Positions 53,482 through 64,000 of a stretch of 64,000 nucleotides of DNA are shown here, one piece after another. This stretch comes from Cyanidiococcus yangmingshanensis (Eukaryota > Rhodophyta > Bangiophyceae > Cyanidiales > Cyanidiaceae). Position 1 is the first letter of the stretch, and every line of letters starts with the position of its first letter. The stretch covers positions 124,001-188,000 of the forward strand of contig VWRR01000010.1 in the NCBI GenBank assembly GCA_013995675.1. The letters run 5' to 3'. The position numbers were made by a program, and so were the translations under genes. The notes below the pieces were generated by a model. It was not told the DNA's origin, did no database searches, and saw nothing but the letters and a program-made list of their open reading frames with translations.

Positions 53482-54825
53482 GATGCCGAATCGTATGAGT
53501 ATTATCGGGCAGTTCCACTCTTTTTGAGAGCAACACACGAGATGAAAAACAAGTAATACGCAGAGTTAAGGACGATACGTATATCCCGCCAGGCGAAACG
53601 CATCACACATTTTCGCGCCAACGTGATTCGGTCTTCGCGCTTTCGATTCCCGCGGCGCGTTCGCCGAGAGGTCAACACTGGCGGGAAGCGCCTCCGCGAA
53701 AACTCGGCTTCTCGGGATAGATTGCTGATTTGTTCGTTGGTCATAGGAGCAACCTTCCAAACAAGTTTCGTTTGCATACCGTGGTCTCGACCCTCATGGT
53801 CATCGCTTTCAACAACGGTCGTTTCGATACTTCACTTGCCTGTTCCGAGCGTATCTTGGCGTAAAGAGTTTGGTATCGGCGTTCAATCAGCCGATGTTGC
53901 TCAACGCGACGCTGTTTGCAGAACTGCAGTGACTTTAGTTCATCTGCAGAACACAGGGCGTATCTTTCTGGTTTCAATGGACCTTTAATCAGTTGGTTTC
54001 TTCCCGAAAATCGCGCGAGAGCATAAAGCGTTTTCGGATCTGCTCCTTTTGATGCCTGCCTGTTGGGCAGGATATCTTGCTAGCTCTTGCATCCGGGAAC
54101 CAAAGCAAAATTGGTCACAAGGCCACGAGAACGGAGATTGCACCATCTCGCGTAAGACAACGATTTTCAGCGGTTTCGTCCAGCGAAACTTTGGTTCTAC
54201 GCTGACAGTGATGCTGCAACTAGAATTTACTCTGGAAAAAATCTTTGTCGATGATTCTCTATGACTCATATCACAGAGGCCGACAAAATTCGATATTTGG
54301 GGTCCGAACTGTCATAAAGTGACTTCCAGGGAAAATATTCTATTCTAGAGCGTGCGACTTTTCATCCCCCGCTGAGCAGTAGGGCTATCGTCCAAGTAGC
54401 CTCCAATATGGCGCAGTGTCTTTTTCAACTCGATTCTGTCAATGGAAAAGCAAGTGGGCCGTCACGCGATCCCTTCTGACAGACTTTGGTGCAAAACTTT
54501 CGCGTGCACCCTTGAAGACAGTCTACTGTAGACGAGACTCTTTCTCGAGCTGAGCGACTGCTTGTCTTGACTTTTGGCGTGATCACTCCATAATTGACGA
54601 TCGCAAGACCAGCATTGAGGTTTTATCGTGAAATGCTGCTACAAAATAGAACTCGCCGTTTTCGAGTATCAACCTCCAGAACACCCATGGTCTGGCGAAA
54701 TAGGCGCGCCTAAGCAGCAGCGCTGTCGGCAACGAGAGTCCGGATCTTGAAGTCCAGTTCTTATTGCTGGGCGTTTCAAAGCGACAGGGTTTGATCCCGC
54801 GCAAAGAACTTTAGCGCTACTAGAA
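53482..54825. other. Intergenic, no supported gene
   Basis: Divergent region between secreted protein C and the ketoacyl reductase. Several short frames of 60-120 codons on both strands have no motifs. Confidence 0.5.
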
Positions 54826-55785
54826 ATGTTTCATAGCACTCTCAAAGTCGGCAACTGGGGGGAGGTGGTCATACACACTCTCGCCTTGTTCGGAGCGCTT
54901 GTTGCAGGTTTAGCACTGTTCCACGCGTTACTATTCCTCTACCGACACACACTGAGGCCGTCATCACGTCTGGTCGAAAAATATCGTGGGGACTGGGCGC
55001 TTGTGACGGGCGCATCTTATGGAGTTGGAGCAGGCTTCGCGCGGGAGTGTGCACGTCGGGGTTTAAACCTGGTTTTGATCGCGCGCTCCGCAGAAAAGTT
55101 GGCTGCTGTCGCTGCAGACTGTGAGAGTTACGGCGTGGCGGTTCGCTCGATCACTTTTGACTTGGCGGGGGCCTCGGAAACGGAATGGGACGAGCTTTTC
55201 CGGAGTCTGGAAGACCTGCCCATTTCTTTTCTCATCAACAACGCGGGTGTTAATGTCGAATATCCGACCGAGTTTGTCGACATGGATGAGGATACTATTG
55301 ACCGGATTGTGCAGGTAAATGTGCAGGCAGTCAACCGGATGACGCGGAGAACATTGCCTATCATGATCCGACGTAAGAGGGGCTGCCTTATCTTCTTATC
55401 TTCAGCAGGTGGTGCGGTTGTGCCGAGCCCTCTCCTCTCTGTTTATGGAGGAACCAAAGCCTATGTCGATTCTTTTGCGATTGCGCTTTCTGGTGAGGTT
55501 CGGAGGCATAATATCACCGTCCTTTCGTTGACACCGTTCTGGATCACAAGCGAAATGAGCAAAATCCGTCGATCAAACTGGATGGTACCATCAGCGGACA
55601 CTTTTGCGCGCCTAGCGCTGAACCGTCTCGGTCTCGAGTTGCGTTCAAACCCACACTGGGCGCACGAACTCATCGCGTTGGGATTGAGGGCGACACATCG
55701 ACTCCCTGGGCAAGTAGCTTACGTCGAGCGTTTGCATCGTCGAATTCGAGAGCGCGCTCTGCGGAAGCGCAAACAGCGCACCTAG
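54826..55785 (+). CDS. Very-long-chain 3-oxoacyl-CoA reductase (KCR/IFA38/HSD17B12 type)
   Basis: Short-chain dehydrogenase that carries out the second step of microsomal fatty acid elongation, reducing 3-ketoacyl-CoA with NADPH. 319 residues: an N-terminal membrane helix (residues 15-40), the Rossmann motif TGASYGVG (61-68), NNAG (138-141), the catalytic Ser region FLSSAGG and YGGTK (Tyr207, Lys211). The layout of a hydrophobic N-terminus, an SDR domain and a basic C-terminus ending KRKQRT fits the KCR group, which sits in the ER membrane. Related steroid dehydrogenases of the HSD17B3/12 branch cannot be excluded. No frame breaks. Confidence 0.9.
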   Translation: MFHSTLKVGNWGEVVIHTLALFGALVAGLALFHALLFLYRHTLRPSSRLVEKYRGDWALVTGASYGVGAGFARECARRGLNLVLIARSAEKLAAVAADCESYGVAVRSITFDLAGASETEWDELFRSLEDLPISFLINNAGVNVEYPTEFVDMDEDTIDRIVQVNVQAVNRMTRRTLPIMIRRKRGCLIFLSSAGGAVVPSPLLSVYGGTKAYVDSFAIALSGEVRRHNITVLSLTPFWITSEMSKIRRSNWMVPSADTFARLALNRLGLELRSNPHWAHELIALGLRATHRLPGQVAYVERLHRRIRERALRKRKQRT

Positions 55786-57758
55786 TCGTTGTTTTCTGAA
55801 GTTTTGTTCACGAGTATTTGGGTTCTTGATCAGAGAAGGTTGGTCTCAGAGCGCAGAGTGGCGCACCTGTCATGCTTGACACGAATATCCTTTCCCAGAC
55901 GCAAACCAAGGAACGATCGAATAGTTGCGATGTCTACGTTGTATCTCAATGCGTTTTGGAGGACATCGAGTGGAGTAAATGCTTCCTAACTCAAACGCCG
56001 CGCGCTTCATTTAGGAAACAGAGAGGCGCAAGAGAGGCTCACCAGTAAAGGCGATCGATTTTGTCGAATGATTTTCATTGAATCTACTTGAGTCGTCTCA
56101 TGGTCGTCATTGTTGAGCACATTTTACCAGACGCTCATTACAGAAGACAGATGGACACCCCAGAGGGAATTGGAAGCGTGTTCCATCGCAGGAAACGATT
56201 TTGCATAGCTCATGGGATGTGTCCGTGAAAACCTCAAATGTCTATTCAGAGCTCTCTATCGCAAAGTCGCACTGCTGCGAGTATTTTAGCTCGCCAAACG
56301 CTGGGTTTCCAAAGAGGCATGATTTGTTTCGCCTGGTACTGGAATCCTGATGTTCAGTAAGGTTCAGGCGATCCTCGTATTGCCAACAAAGTAAAAACTC
56401 GCTCAAGGTGAGTACGAATTCCTGGAACCTGCTCCAGATAGGAGCTGCACCAGGTTTTACACTTCATTGCACAACTTGAAGGCCCATTTCTTCAGGACGA
56501 TTTTCGAAACGCTCTATCGACAGATATCCGTTAATGCCATCGAATAGATGAATTGATCCGAATTCAGAGCGATGCAAAGGCCTTCAGTTCGGGGTTCACG
56601 AAAATCCTGCAAGTCCTTCGACAGAGCCAAGCAAACCGTCGTCGCTCTTGGCCTGCAGACGATCGATGGGATTGTGAATTTGGCATTTTGAATGCTCCAG
56701 GAATAAAAAGAGAGCACTCCGTACATTGACGATGGAAACGATTGCAAAAGCGTCTATAGCCAGATATCGTCAATATCGCTCTTCGAGCTTCGACATTCGG
56801 GGCCTAATATCAGGGTTACAGTCTGTTTCCAATAGCTTTTTCCATGTAATTCAATCTCTTTGAAAGCTGCATTATCAATATCCCGCACTTGGTTCGTTAT
56901 CGAAAGGCTTCCGAGCGGAGCGCCACCCTTTACTCCTCGAGATGTCAAGTCCGAAGTAGATTCGTGATCAATACTCGAAAAGAAATGCAGTGCAAACAAG
57001 GCGTACGAGAAAATACTAGAGCTGCCACTTTTTACAAATAAAATTCTCCAGCCGGTGTGGCGGCTGCGGCACAGAGAGTCGCGGTGCACTTGACCTGCAA
57101 GTTTCGGTCGCAGATTGTGAATCCACAGCAGCCATTATTCTCAAAGGGTCTATAGAGTCCTATGAACCCCAATGTGTTCTCCTGTGATGTTTAAGAAACG
57201 CAAGGTATATCCGTCGAGACTTTCATATCTGGCCGTCATGAAAGCAAGATGCAGAGCCTCTGGATACTTCTGAATATTCAGAGAGTTTAATGAGTGGATC
57301 ACCAGCTTTGTTTGGATTCATGAAAGTATTCCTCAGCTCGACATCTGGATGTGCGAAGCGACGGAAGGGGCCTCCAGGCAAAAACGGAAGTAAAAACTAT
57401 GTCGATACCTCGTCGACTTTGTCCGTGAATGTCTTTCCCTACGCGTAGGAGACTGGTCAGAAATATTATGCAGAAACTGTAGAACGATTCCTATCTTTTA
57501 ATCGGTCGCGTTTTCTCACGATCACTGCTTGGAACTTTCGAACGACTCGTCTCATTCTTGATCTTTTGGGAAAGGCGGCGGGCAGAGCGCGTCGTTCTTG
57601 GATTGACTCGCGCAACCGAGCTCACCATCCTGAGACGTAAGCCCTGCGGGAGGAGTATCGAGCAGTAGCGCTCTTATCAAACAAGATGGTAGGAGCGCAA
57701 ACTCGTCGCGATCTATGAAGGTTAGCGAGGCGCTGAACTTTTCAGGGCCATTACCTAA
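55786..57758. other. Intergenic, no supported gene
   Basis: Nearly 2 kb, AT-rich relative to the coding regions. Frames of at most 111 codons (minus, 56,754-57,089), none recognised. Nothing repeated or structured stands out. Confidence 0.55.
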
Positions 57759-59442
57759 ATGGAGCACAAGGGTGCGAGCACTGCACGGCACTGTTGGGTG
57801 CTTCAATACGCGGTTGCGGAGAGCCACGAAACCCCCGTTTACGGAGTCGCTTTCGCTCCGATTTCGTGCACTTCACGTAGCAACCCTATCGCTGCTGTAG
57901 AGAACGAAACTGGGGTAAGAGCCAGCGTCCGTCAGGTCGGATAACGGCTCTGAAAAACTTTATTTACTCGCAACTTGCGGCGGCCCGGGTATTCGGCTCT
58001 ATTCCGCACCAACTGGGAGTTGCAGCTCACAGGATCTCCAGCTGCTTGTATCCTTTGCAAGTTCGGCGGGTTCGCCAGCTTCAGAGCAATGCTATTGCTG
58101 CGCTTGGACGGTCGAGGAGGAAACTGGGGAAGCGCTCCTTTGTCTGGGCTATGAAAACGGTATTATTCGAGTTATCCGTCTCAGTGACGATTCCGTGAAG
58201 CACACCTTATTGGGTCACAGTGGAGCGGTGAACTGTCTAAGCGTTAGTCCTCAGCGCGCCTCCTGGTTGCTCTCCGCAAGCAAGGACGAGTCGTTGCGGC
58301 TGTGGGACGTAACGACTGGGCACTGCTTTGCAATTTTCTGTGGCCTCCAAGGACATCGCGGCGAGGTGCTCTTCTGTGACTGGCATTCATCTGGTGAGCG
58401 GATTCTGTCATGCGGTATGGACTGCACGGTCCGGGAGTGGAGTATCCAAACCGCGATCGTTGACGCGTTTGACAAGCAGCGCTTAGAATACCAGGCTGAA
58501 CGCCAAATGCGAGAGGACGGGCAGCATCGAGATTTCACACCAAAGAATCGTCGACATAGACCAGTACAAACGAAAAACGCGACCCCACAAAGAGTGCTCT
58601 TTCATAGCTCGCGACTTGGGAAGGAGACACCTGCCGCAGCGCTGCACATTTCAGAGAATAACCGCAGTGCAAAAGGCTCTCTTGGAGATTTGCGAGAAAA
58701 ATCGAAATTTTCGCGAGGACGCTTTACCAAGGGAGCTCGATCAGCTCAAACGCATCAGTACCAAGAGTTCAGCGATAATCTGGTTGCATCGATCCGTAGC
58801 ACGCAGCTCTTTGATGCTTTGCCAGACGGGGAGCAGAGGGCATGCCAGAGCGCAGTCCACGGACGACCTCCTCTCAGGGGGACAAATCCTAAGGACAACG
58901 AACTATTCGAACAACCAGCAGGGTCGACCAATCGAGCGCGCACTCAATCATCCGCAGAGGGCAACACTTTGTCGCTTCGAGCGACGCTTATGCGATCTCA
59001 AGCACGATTTCTGCAGTTTCCCGACCATGTGTTTCGTCTTGTCCATGGGAATTATATTGATTGCGTGATGTATATCGGGGATTTGATCCTCTCGAAATCG
59101 GTGCATAACAAGATCGTGCTGTGGGCTCCTGGCGCTGATACCAGCGGTTTACTGCCTTCGTCGATAGAGCACCACGTCGTTGTTGAATATCGGTATCCTG
59201 CAGGAGATCTGTGGTATATGCGGTTTGCCCTGAATCCTGCACGGACATTACTGGCGGTGGGCTCCCGTGATGGGCGCATCCACATTTTCGACATAGATGA
59301 TCCGCAAGGTATACCAGTCGCGTGTCTAGCGCACCCACAGGCTAAGAGTCCGGTAAGACATCTTGCTTTCAGCCCAGATGGGAAAATCCTGGTCGCCGTT
59401 TGCGATGACAGCACAGTCTGGCGCTGGGATAGAGAACCGTAG
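57759..59442 (+). CDS. EED: EED/ESC, WD40 subunit of Polycomb repressive complex 2; one frame change and a long insertion
   Basis: EED binds trimethylated Lys of histone H3 and activates the PRC2 methylase. The start at 57759 directly follows an in-frame TAA. Family blocks in order: HETPVYGVAFAP (human QPLFGVQFN), YLLATCGGPGIRLYSA, CYCCAWTVEEETGEALLC, GIIRVIRL, LLSASKDESLRLWDV, GEVLFCDWHSSGERILSCGMD, GNYIDCVMYIGDLILSKS, GDLWYMRFAL and ILVAVCDDSTVWRWD. The aromatic-cage positions appear kept: Tyr in CYCCAW, Trp-Tyr in LWYMRF, and Tyr for Phe in PVYGV. One extra base near 57,935 separates the first blade from the rest. About 150 extra low-complexity residues (58,480-59,000) interrupt the propeller where human EED has a short loop. 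Corrected length is 560 residues. Confidence 0.93.
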
Positions 59443-60051
59443 ATCTTTCCGTCCCTTTACGCAACAATTTGCCGATGAAACTGCAATGACAAATTTCGAA
59501 TGATGGTGCAAAGAGCTGCATTTCCCGACACATTCAGGTGAAGTGAACTTTTTCAGAATCCGCTTTGCGCAACACTGATCGTCGAGTGCGCGAGACCATC
59601 CACTTTCAAGGTGATTCCTCGTTGGCGTTTACATAGTGCAAAAAATTCCTCTGACAGGCTTGCCGGGGTTTGCTCGCGAAACCTGAGATACGTTACTGGA
59701 GCAAGTTCACCTCAAGAACGCGTTTCAGTCATGAACAACACCGCCAAGTCAAGCGTTTTTGCGCCGTTGCAGTGCAGCTTGGCGTTGTAGTTACGTCATA
59801 TCCTCAGGCTGGTATGACCATACATTGCGGCGGACCTCGATGACAAAAACGAGCCCTCATTGAGCTGTTTATTTCCAGCTTGATACTGGCTGCTTTTGTT
59901 CCACTTGAGCCGATAAGTTTTTCCGCGACACATCGAAGGGGTCACTCCCAAAAAACTACACGAAAATTTCGTATATCGAGGGGCATACCGACTAGAATCT
60001 GCTCACGAAAAAGAGCCATCATTCAGAGAAAGTTTACATACTAGTCTTGAT
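59443..60051. other. Intergenic between convergent genes
   Basis: No supported gene; AT-rich, with no repeats noticed. Confidence 0.6.
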
Positions 60052-60786
60052 TTAGATATAGCGAATGCGTCGTGGATCTTCCGGTTCGGTAAGGAACGAG
60101 GAGTCCGCGTTTCGCACAAGACGCCAAGCACCTGCACTGAACGGGTCCCTATTCGACTCCATGCCACTGTCACCGTTGCTATCCTCCAGAACGCACTCAC
60201 AAACGGCACAGTAGCCAACCCACTTAACTTTCGAGTCAGGACCGCAAAGGCCTTTGGCCATAAGCTCCACAGAGATTCCATGACCGACCACAAGCAGGTC
60301 CCCCTCTGGATACTTTTTCACGATACTTTGGATCGTTTCTCTGCAACGGGCGATTAGCTGCTTAGTGTCTTCTGGATAACTCGGAAAGACAACTGATTGG
60401 TGAGTCTCGAGGTCCAGCAGAGGGAGCCGCTCCTTCCACTGAGCTGGCGGCACAAGTTTCGGCCGATGTTCCCCAAACCAAGACGCGTTCAGCCACTCAC
60501 TTGCGCCGTGCTCAACGTAGACTGGCAATTGCAGTTCTTCTGCGACGCAATGAGCTGTTTCTAGAGTTCTTGCAAAAGGAGAGCTCAGGATGATGCGCAC
60601 GTTGCCTGCTCTGCGCAGGAAAATGCCAAGTTCGCGGGCTTGTCGTCGGCCGCGGTCAGTGAGCGGTGGATCGCACGGCAACGCAGCTTTCGCAGTCCAT
60701 TCACGGTCCACATGATCCAATCGCTCTCCATGTCTCGCCATGAAAACTCGACGGATTACGCCCTTCGAATCATCCGCGGCAATCAT
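60052..60786 (-). CDS. Histidine phosphatase (phosphoglycerate mutase-like) protein
   Basis: 244 residues of the histidine phosphatase clan. The nucleophile motif is VFMARHGERLDHV; DPPLTDRGRRQA follows, then SSPFARTLETA (phosphate pocket), a Glu-containing EHGASEWL segment and VVGHGISVE with the second catalytic His. The arrangement with an Asp after RHGER and a long centre resembles the UBASH3/STS and fungal-plant phosphatase group more than glycolytic phosphoglycerate mutase. The substrate is unknown. Divergent from the DUF218 gene with 236 bp between the ATGs, so a shared promoter is likely. Confidence 0.88.
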   Translation of the reverse strand: MIAADDSKGVIRRVFMARHGERLDHVDREWTAKAALPCDPPLTDRGRRQARELGIFLRRAGNVRIILSSPFARTLETAHCVAEELQLPVYVEHGASEWLNASWFGEHRPKLVPPAQWKERLPLLDLETHQSVVFPSYPEDTKQLIARCRETIQSIVKKYPEGDLLVVGHGISVELMAKGLCGPDSKVKWVGYCAVCECVLEDSNGDSGMESNRDPFSAGAWRLVRNADSSFLTEPEDPRRIRYI

Positions 60787-61022
60787 TGTTTATGGAAACC
60801 GCCTCGTTCACAAGGAAGCCATGTCCAACTTAATTACCTTCGAAACAATTTTGCGCGCCCCGAAAGGCCGCACGCTTGGCCGATCCGCCCCGCCATTCTG
60901 CTTTCTGCACGCCTCCCGCGGATAAGCGGTTTATCATTCCGTTAGGGGATTTCCGCCGGTCGTCGGGAGCACGTTCGGAGCCGTTTCTGTGTTCATGGTA
61001 GCCACTTGAAAATTTGGGAGAC
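60787..61022. promoter_or_regulatory. Short bidirectional promoter region
   Basis: 236 bp between the divergent starts of the histidine phosphatase and DUF218 genes. No clear TATA box or other element is recognised. Confidence 0.4.
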
Positions 61023-62024
61023 ATGCTGCAGCAACTTCCTTTGACGTTTAGCAGCAACGGTGGTATTGGAGGTGCTCGAAACCGCTGTTTGCGCCTCCCC
61101 AGCCTTTCGAGCGTCTTTTGTCGGAGGCAGCGCGTCACGACCTATGTACTATGCACAATATTGTTTTTAGCGCTCCTTGCGTCTTTCAAACGAGTTAGGG
61201 ACACGTTGTGTAGAGATGCTCGAGGCAGCACATCCTGTTTCCTCGAGTCGGCACCAGGCGCGATTCCGTCTCTCGATGCGTTGACTCACCTCGTCCTCGT
61301 GGCGGGAAACGCGGTCTTCACTGGCACGAAGTTTGAGCTAGCCGAGGAGGATGGCCAATGGTCACTCGAAGACTATCAGCTCGGACAGGGTAGAGTGTTT
61401 CTGGAGCATATCAAGAAAGCTGTGGAGATAGTCGATGCAGATCCGGACGCACTGCTTATCTTTTCGGGTGGTAAAACTAGATCCCAAGCCGGCCCGCTCA
61501 GTGAGTCCGAGAGCTACTGGCGCCTCGCCAGTGCCAAGGCATGGTTTGGGTTTACGAACAGTGTTTCCTGGCGCGCATTAACAGAGGATCACGCCCGCGA
61601 TTCTTTTGAAAATCTGTTGTTCTCCATCTGTCGCTTTCGGCAGGTTACTGGTAGATATCCCAGCGACATAACCATGATTTCGCTCGAATTGAAACGGGAT
61701 CGAATAGAGGCGCAACATCGTGTCGCAATCCGCTATCCGCTGTCGCGGTTTCATTACATCGGTATCGATCCAGCGTTCGAGAATCCGCGTGAGCACGGCA
61801 CCTCCGAGGGTCTTGATCGAGCTGCAGAGGCTTTTGCTGCCGACCCGTACGGTTGTTTCCATGAGACCTTGTTGCAAAAGCGGAAAAGCCGCAACCCCTT
61901 CAAAGAGACTATTCCTTACCCAGCGGGCTGTCCAGAGATTGCCCGCCTGGTCAGATACTGTGGACGTGACATATACAAAGGACCGTTGCCATGGGACTCA
62001 CAGATCAGTCGCCGCTCTCCGTAA
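61023..62024 (+). CDS. DUF218-family membrane-anchored protein
   Basis: 333 residues from ATG 61023. A single hydrophobic segment (TYVLCTILFLALLASF, about residues 40-58) suggests a type II membrane protein. The domain then shows the DUF218 pattern: HLVLVAGNAVFTG, LLIFSGGKTRSQAGPLSE, EDHARDSFENLLFSICRF and YPSDITMISLELKRDR, then FHYIGIDP. DUF218 proteins of bacteria (YdcF, SanA, ElyC) are linked to the cell envelope and polysaccharides; eukaryotic members of this length are uncharacterised. A Golgi or ER location is inferred from the anchor. Confidence 0.85.
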   Translation: MLQQLPLTFSSNGGIGGARNRCLRLPSLSSVFCRRQRVTTYVLCTILFLALLASFKRVRDTLCRDARGSTSCFLESAPGAIPSLDALTHLVLVAGNAVFTGTKFELAEEDGQWSLEDYQLGQGRVFLEHIKKAVEIVDADPDALLIFSGGKTRSQAGPLSESESYWRLASAKAWFGFTNSVSWRALTEDHARDSFENLLFSICRFRQVTGRYPSDITMISLELKRDRIEAQHRVAIRYPLSRFHYIGIDPAFENPREHGTSEGLDRAAEAFAADPYGCFHETLLQKRKSRNPFKETIPYPAGCPEIARLVRYCGRDIYKGPLPWDSQISRRSP

Positions 62025-62768
62025 AGACTTTGCTCATAGCAAATGGACCACTTTCTAACGTGGGGACCAAGCGCCGTGGAAGCGTGTCCATAGCGCCACG
62101 CGCTGGCACGACCCCTGAGATTCGTTTGGGAACCTTGTCAATCTCGCTCTTTTCATAGATGATCTCAAGTGCCCGGTTCGAGAACAAAATACTGTTCATC
62201 AAAATTTGGTTTTCGCTGACAGCCACGTTCCTCTTCAGTGCAGGTCACCGCAACTCGTTTTCAAGCGTCCTTTTTCGTATTTGCGAGCAAGCTTGTGAGA
62301 TTGAGGCCAAGGCCTTTCTTGGCTCACCGCGCTTTCTGCTGCGAATGCTGGCCACATCTAGCATCATACCTGCGCATTCTGCATTTCCGTTCTCGAGGAT
62401 CTGCAGACCAGCGCAGTTCCTCGGGTCACTCCGAAGCTGTGGGTCTCGCTTGCGAACCGAAATCTGCGCCCATGACCAACGCACATTCCTGGGTGCAAAA
62501 GCACGGAGCGCGCCCCGATGCGCACCCGATCTCGTGCCATCGATCCAGATCAATCATGCACGCGAAAGGTCGCCTGCGCCTCGCTTTCCTCGGCGCGCCC
62601 TCGCCGGCGGACGCAGTCGCACGCATCGATCGATGTGACCTGGAGATGCCAACCTTGCACCATCGTTGCCTTGACCATCGTTCTCGATTGGTTCGCCGAT
62701 TCACCCGGGTGGCGACGCTTGGGGTACTTTGGTGAGCGCCTCTTTGAAAGATCTTCTTTTGTGAAAAC
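62025..62768. other. Intergenic upstream of psb27, no supported gene
   Basis: Several overlapping frames of 100-165 codons on both strands, GC-rich and without motifs. It probably holds the psb27 promoter. Confidence 0.5.
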
Positions 62769-63341
62769 ATGAGTTTCACGGAGATTACCGCTTTTGTTTC
62801 GAGAGTACCCGTGCTCAAGCAGGGAAGCACGCCGGCTGTGAACCACCGGTTTCAAGGACGGCGTGAAGCGCAGAGGTTTTTGCTTCGTGGCCAACTCGAC
62901 ACGCATCGTCGAGCGTTTTTGCAACAAAGCTGTGCAATACTGTTCGGGGGTATTGTAACTGCTCTAGGGGGTTCCACACGAGTGGGCGCTGAGGTTCTCC
63001 GTCACGCAGCACCCGGATATGAGTTGCAAGGCGATTATCACGAGGACGCAACTCGCGTGATGGAATCGATGCGCACAGTCGCTAAAATGGAACGGGGAAC
63101 GCCTGGCATGAAAGAGAAAGTAGACGCGACTAGAAAACAGATGAATGACTTTGTTGCGCTCTACAGAAGGAATCCGAATATAGCTGGAGCGGTTTCATTC
63201 TCTACGCTATACACAGCGATTAACACGCTCGCGGGACATTTTGCGAGCTATGGGAGCATGTATCCTGTTCCAGAGAAGCGGCGGAAGCGTTTGGAGCAGC
63301 AGCTAAATGATGTGGAAAGAGCGTTAAGCCGTGGGCGCTAA
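62769..63341 (+). CDS. psb27: Psb27, photosystem II assembly factor of the thylakoid lumen
   Basis: Psb27 binds CP43 on the lumen side during assembly and repair of photosystem II. 190 residues. The bipartite leader has a transit region followed by a twin-arginine lumen signal (HRRAFLQQSCAILFGG, then ALGGSTRVGAE), cleaved near residue 75. The mature helical bundle shows the family pattern: GDYHEDATRVMESMRTV, RKQMNDFVALYRRN, SFSTLYTAINTLAGHFASYG and EKRRKRLEQQLNDVERAL. No N-terminal Cys is seen at the mature end, so it is unlikely to be a lipoprotein, unlike cyanobacterial Psb27. It supports a nuclear genome of a photosynthetic alga. Confidence 0.94.
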   Translation: MSFTEITAFVSRVPVLKQGSTPAVNHRFQGRREAQRFLLRGQLDTHRRAFLQQSCAILFGGIVTALGGSTRVGAEVLRHAAPGYELQGDYHEDATRVMESMRTVAKMERGTPGMKEKVDATRKQMNDFVALYRRNPNIAGAVSFSTLYTAINTLAGHFASYGSMYPVPEKRRKRLEQQLNDVERALSRGR

Positions 63342-64000
63342 GGGTACGCATCGCCATATTCCTAAATACGGCCGCATAGATTACGCCCTGGATCGATAGA
63401 CTCAACAGCTTGCCCGTTGCTGTTCCACACATATCTTGGCCAATCTCCATCGAGATAAATTCGACACATAGAGGGCGAAGCACGTGAGCTCGGTGGGACA
63501 AGTCCCTCGTCGGTATCCTGTGTATCCCTCAGTAACCAGCAGTATTCCAGGATATTCCATGAGTACATATATCTGTTCGGCGGGCACGTCTATATCCCGA
63601 CGACGCTTATCATGGATACTTGGATCATTCGCTGAATAGAACAGGAGCAGGGCAAACCCCGTGTAACGGGTAGTTGATTGGGGTCCCTACCATCTCTTGG
63701 CTACAGTTATCGGGAAATAGCCAACGATCTCTTGGGAGCGAACCATTTTCACACAGTAAACTCAAGCTGCATTTAGAAGCGCTTTTGCGTAGTCCTGATC
63801 CAAGAACTCTGGCATATCGACGATCAAGCGATGAATGGAACGACGAGCACGACACTCGTATGGAAAATCAAAAATTGCGCCCTGTTATCCATAGTCTACG
63901 CAAATGATTAATATTTAAAAACAATTGCGCTTTCACCCACGTACTTTAGACTTGGTTGGATCTGAAAGTTCTTTGTACTGGTCGCGCAAGCACCTGCATC
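63342..64000. other. Intergenic to right edge, no supported gene
   Basis: AT-rich 3' flank of psb27. Overlapping frames of 60-93 codons on both strands carry no motifs. Confidence 0.55.

Noticed and set aside
55786-57758. Possible mobile-element remnants in gene-free stretches here and at 50.4-52.4 and 16.2-17.4 kb
   Set aside because: No terminal repeats, transposase, reverse transcriptase or capsid-like motifs were seen in any frame.
57900-57960. An intron to explain the EED frame change (GTAAGA at about 57,915)
   Set aside because: Any acceptor that restores the frame would leave an intron of about 20 nt. A single extra base is simpler and matches the pattern in other genes.

Overview
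The window looks like nuclear DNA of a compact, intron-poor eukaryotic alga with a plastid, most likely a cyanidiophyte red alga of the Cyanidioschyzon/Cyanidium type. The reasons are: long genes in single exons, an overall base composition near 50-55% GC, plastid-directed proteins encoded in the nucleus (phytoene desaturase, elongation factor G, Psb27), and ordinary eukaryotic genes (ribophorin I, Derlin, a UBR4/BIG ubiquitin ligase, the PRC2 subunit EED). Galdieria is less likely because it is AT-richer and intron-rich. No database search was possible, so the species assignment is inference.

Layout. 1-4 kb: a giant unidentified helical protein running off the left edge (minus). 4.7-9.5 kb: plastid EF-G (minus) and phytoene desaturase (plus), divergent. 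10.3-13.1 kb: two weak hypothetical genes and the first member (A) of a secreted Cys-rich family. 14.4-23.4 kb: OST1, a MED22-like gene, a TrmH-type RNA methylase and a chromatin protein with an extended PHD finger. 24.3-38.9 kb: a UBR4/BIG-type E3 ligase split into two convergent pieces, with a 101-bp tandem array between their 3' ends. 39.8-41.8 kb: Derlin and a mitochondrial carrier. 43.2-45.5 kb: glucosamine-fructose-6-phosphate aminotransferase. 46.2-53.5 kb: two more members (B, C) of the secreted family, with very repetitive tails. 54.8-63.3 kb: 3-ketoacyl-CoA reductase, EED, a histidine phosphatase, a DUF218 protein and Psb27.

The main new observation is the secreted family (12.3, 46.2-50.4 and 52.4-53.5 kb). 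Three proteins with little overall sequence similarity share 14 cysteines at exactly the same spacing in three modules. Each is followed by a Pro/Thr- or Ser/Thr-rich tail built from a different tandem repeat. They look like surface or wall proteins with a fixed disulfide head and a fast-evolving stalk.

The second is the UBR4/BIG gene. The plus-strand piece ends close to where the minus-strand piece begins in the family's protein order, so an internal inversion (or a misoriented contig segment) has cut the gene in two.

A caution applies throughout. Several conserved genes change reading frame inside conserved motifs, nearly always by one extra base. Residual insertion errors from long-read sequencing are the simplest explanation. 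Gene boundaries below are given as if those frame changes were corrected.
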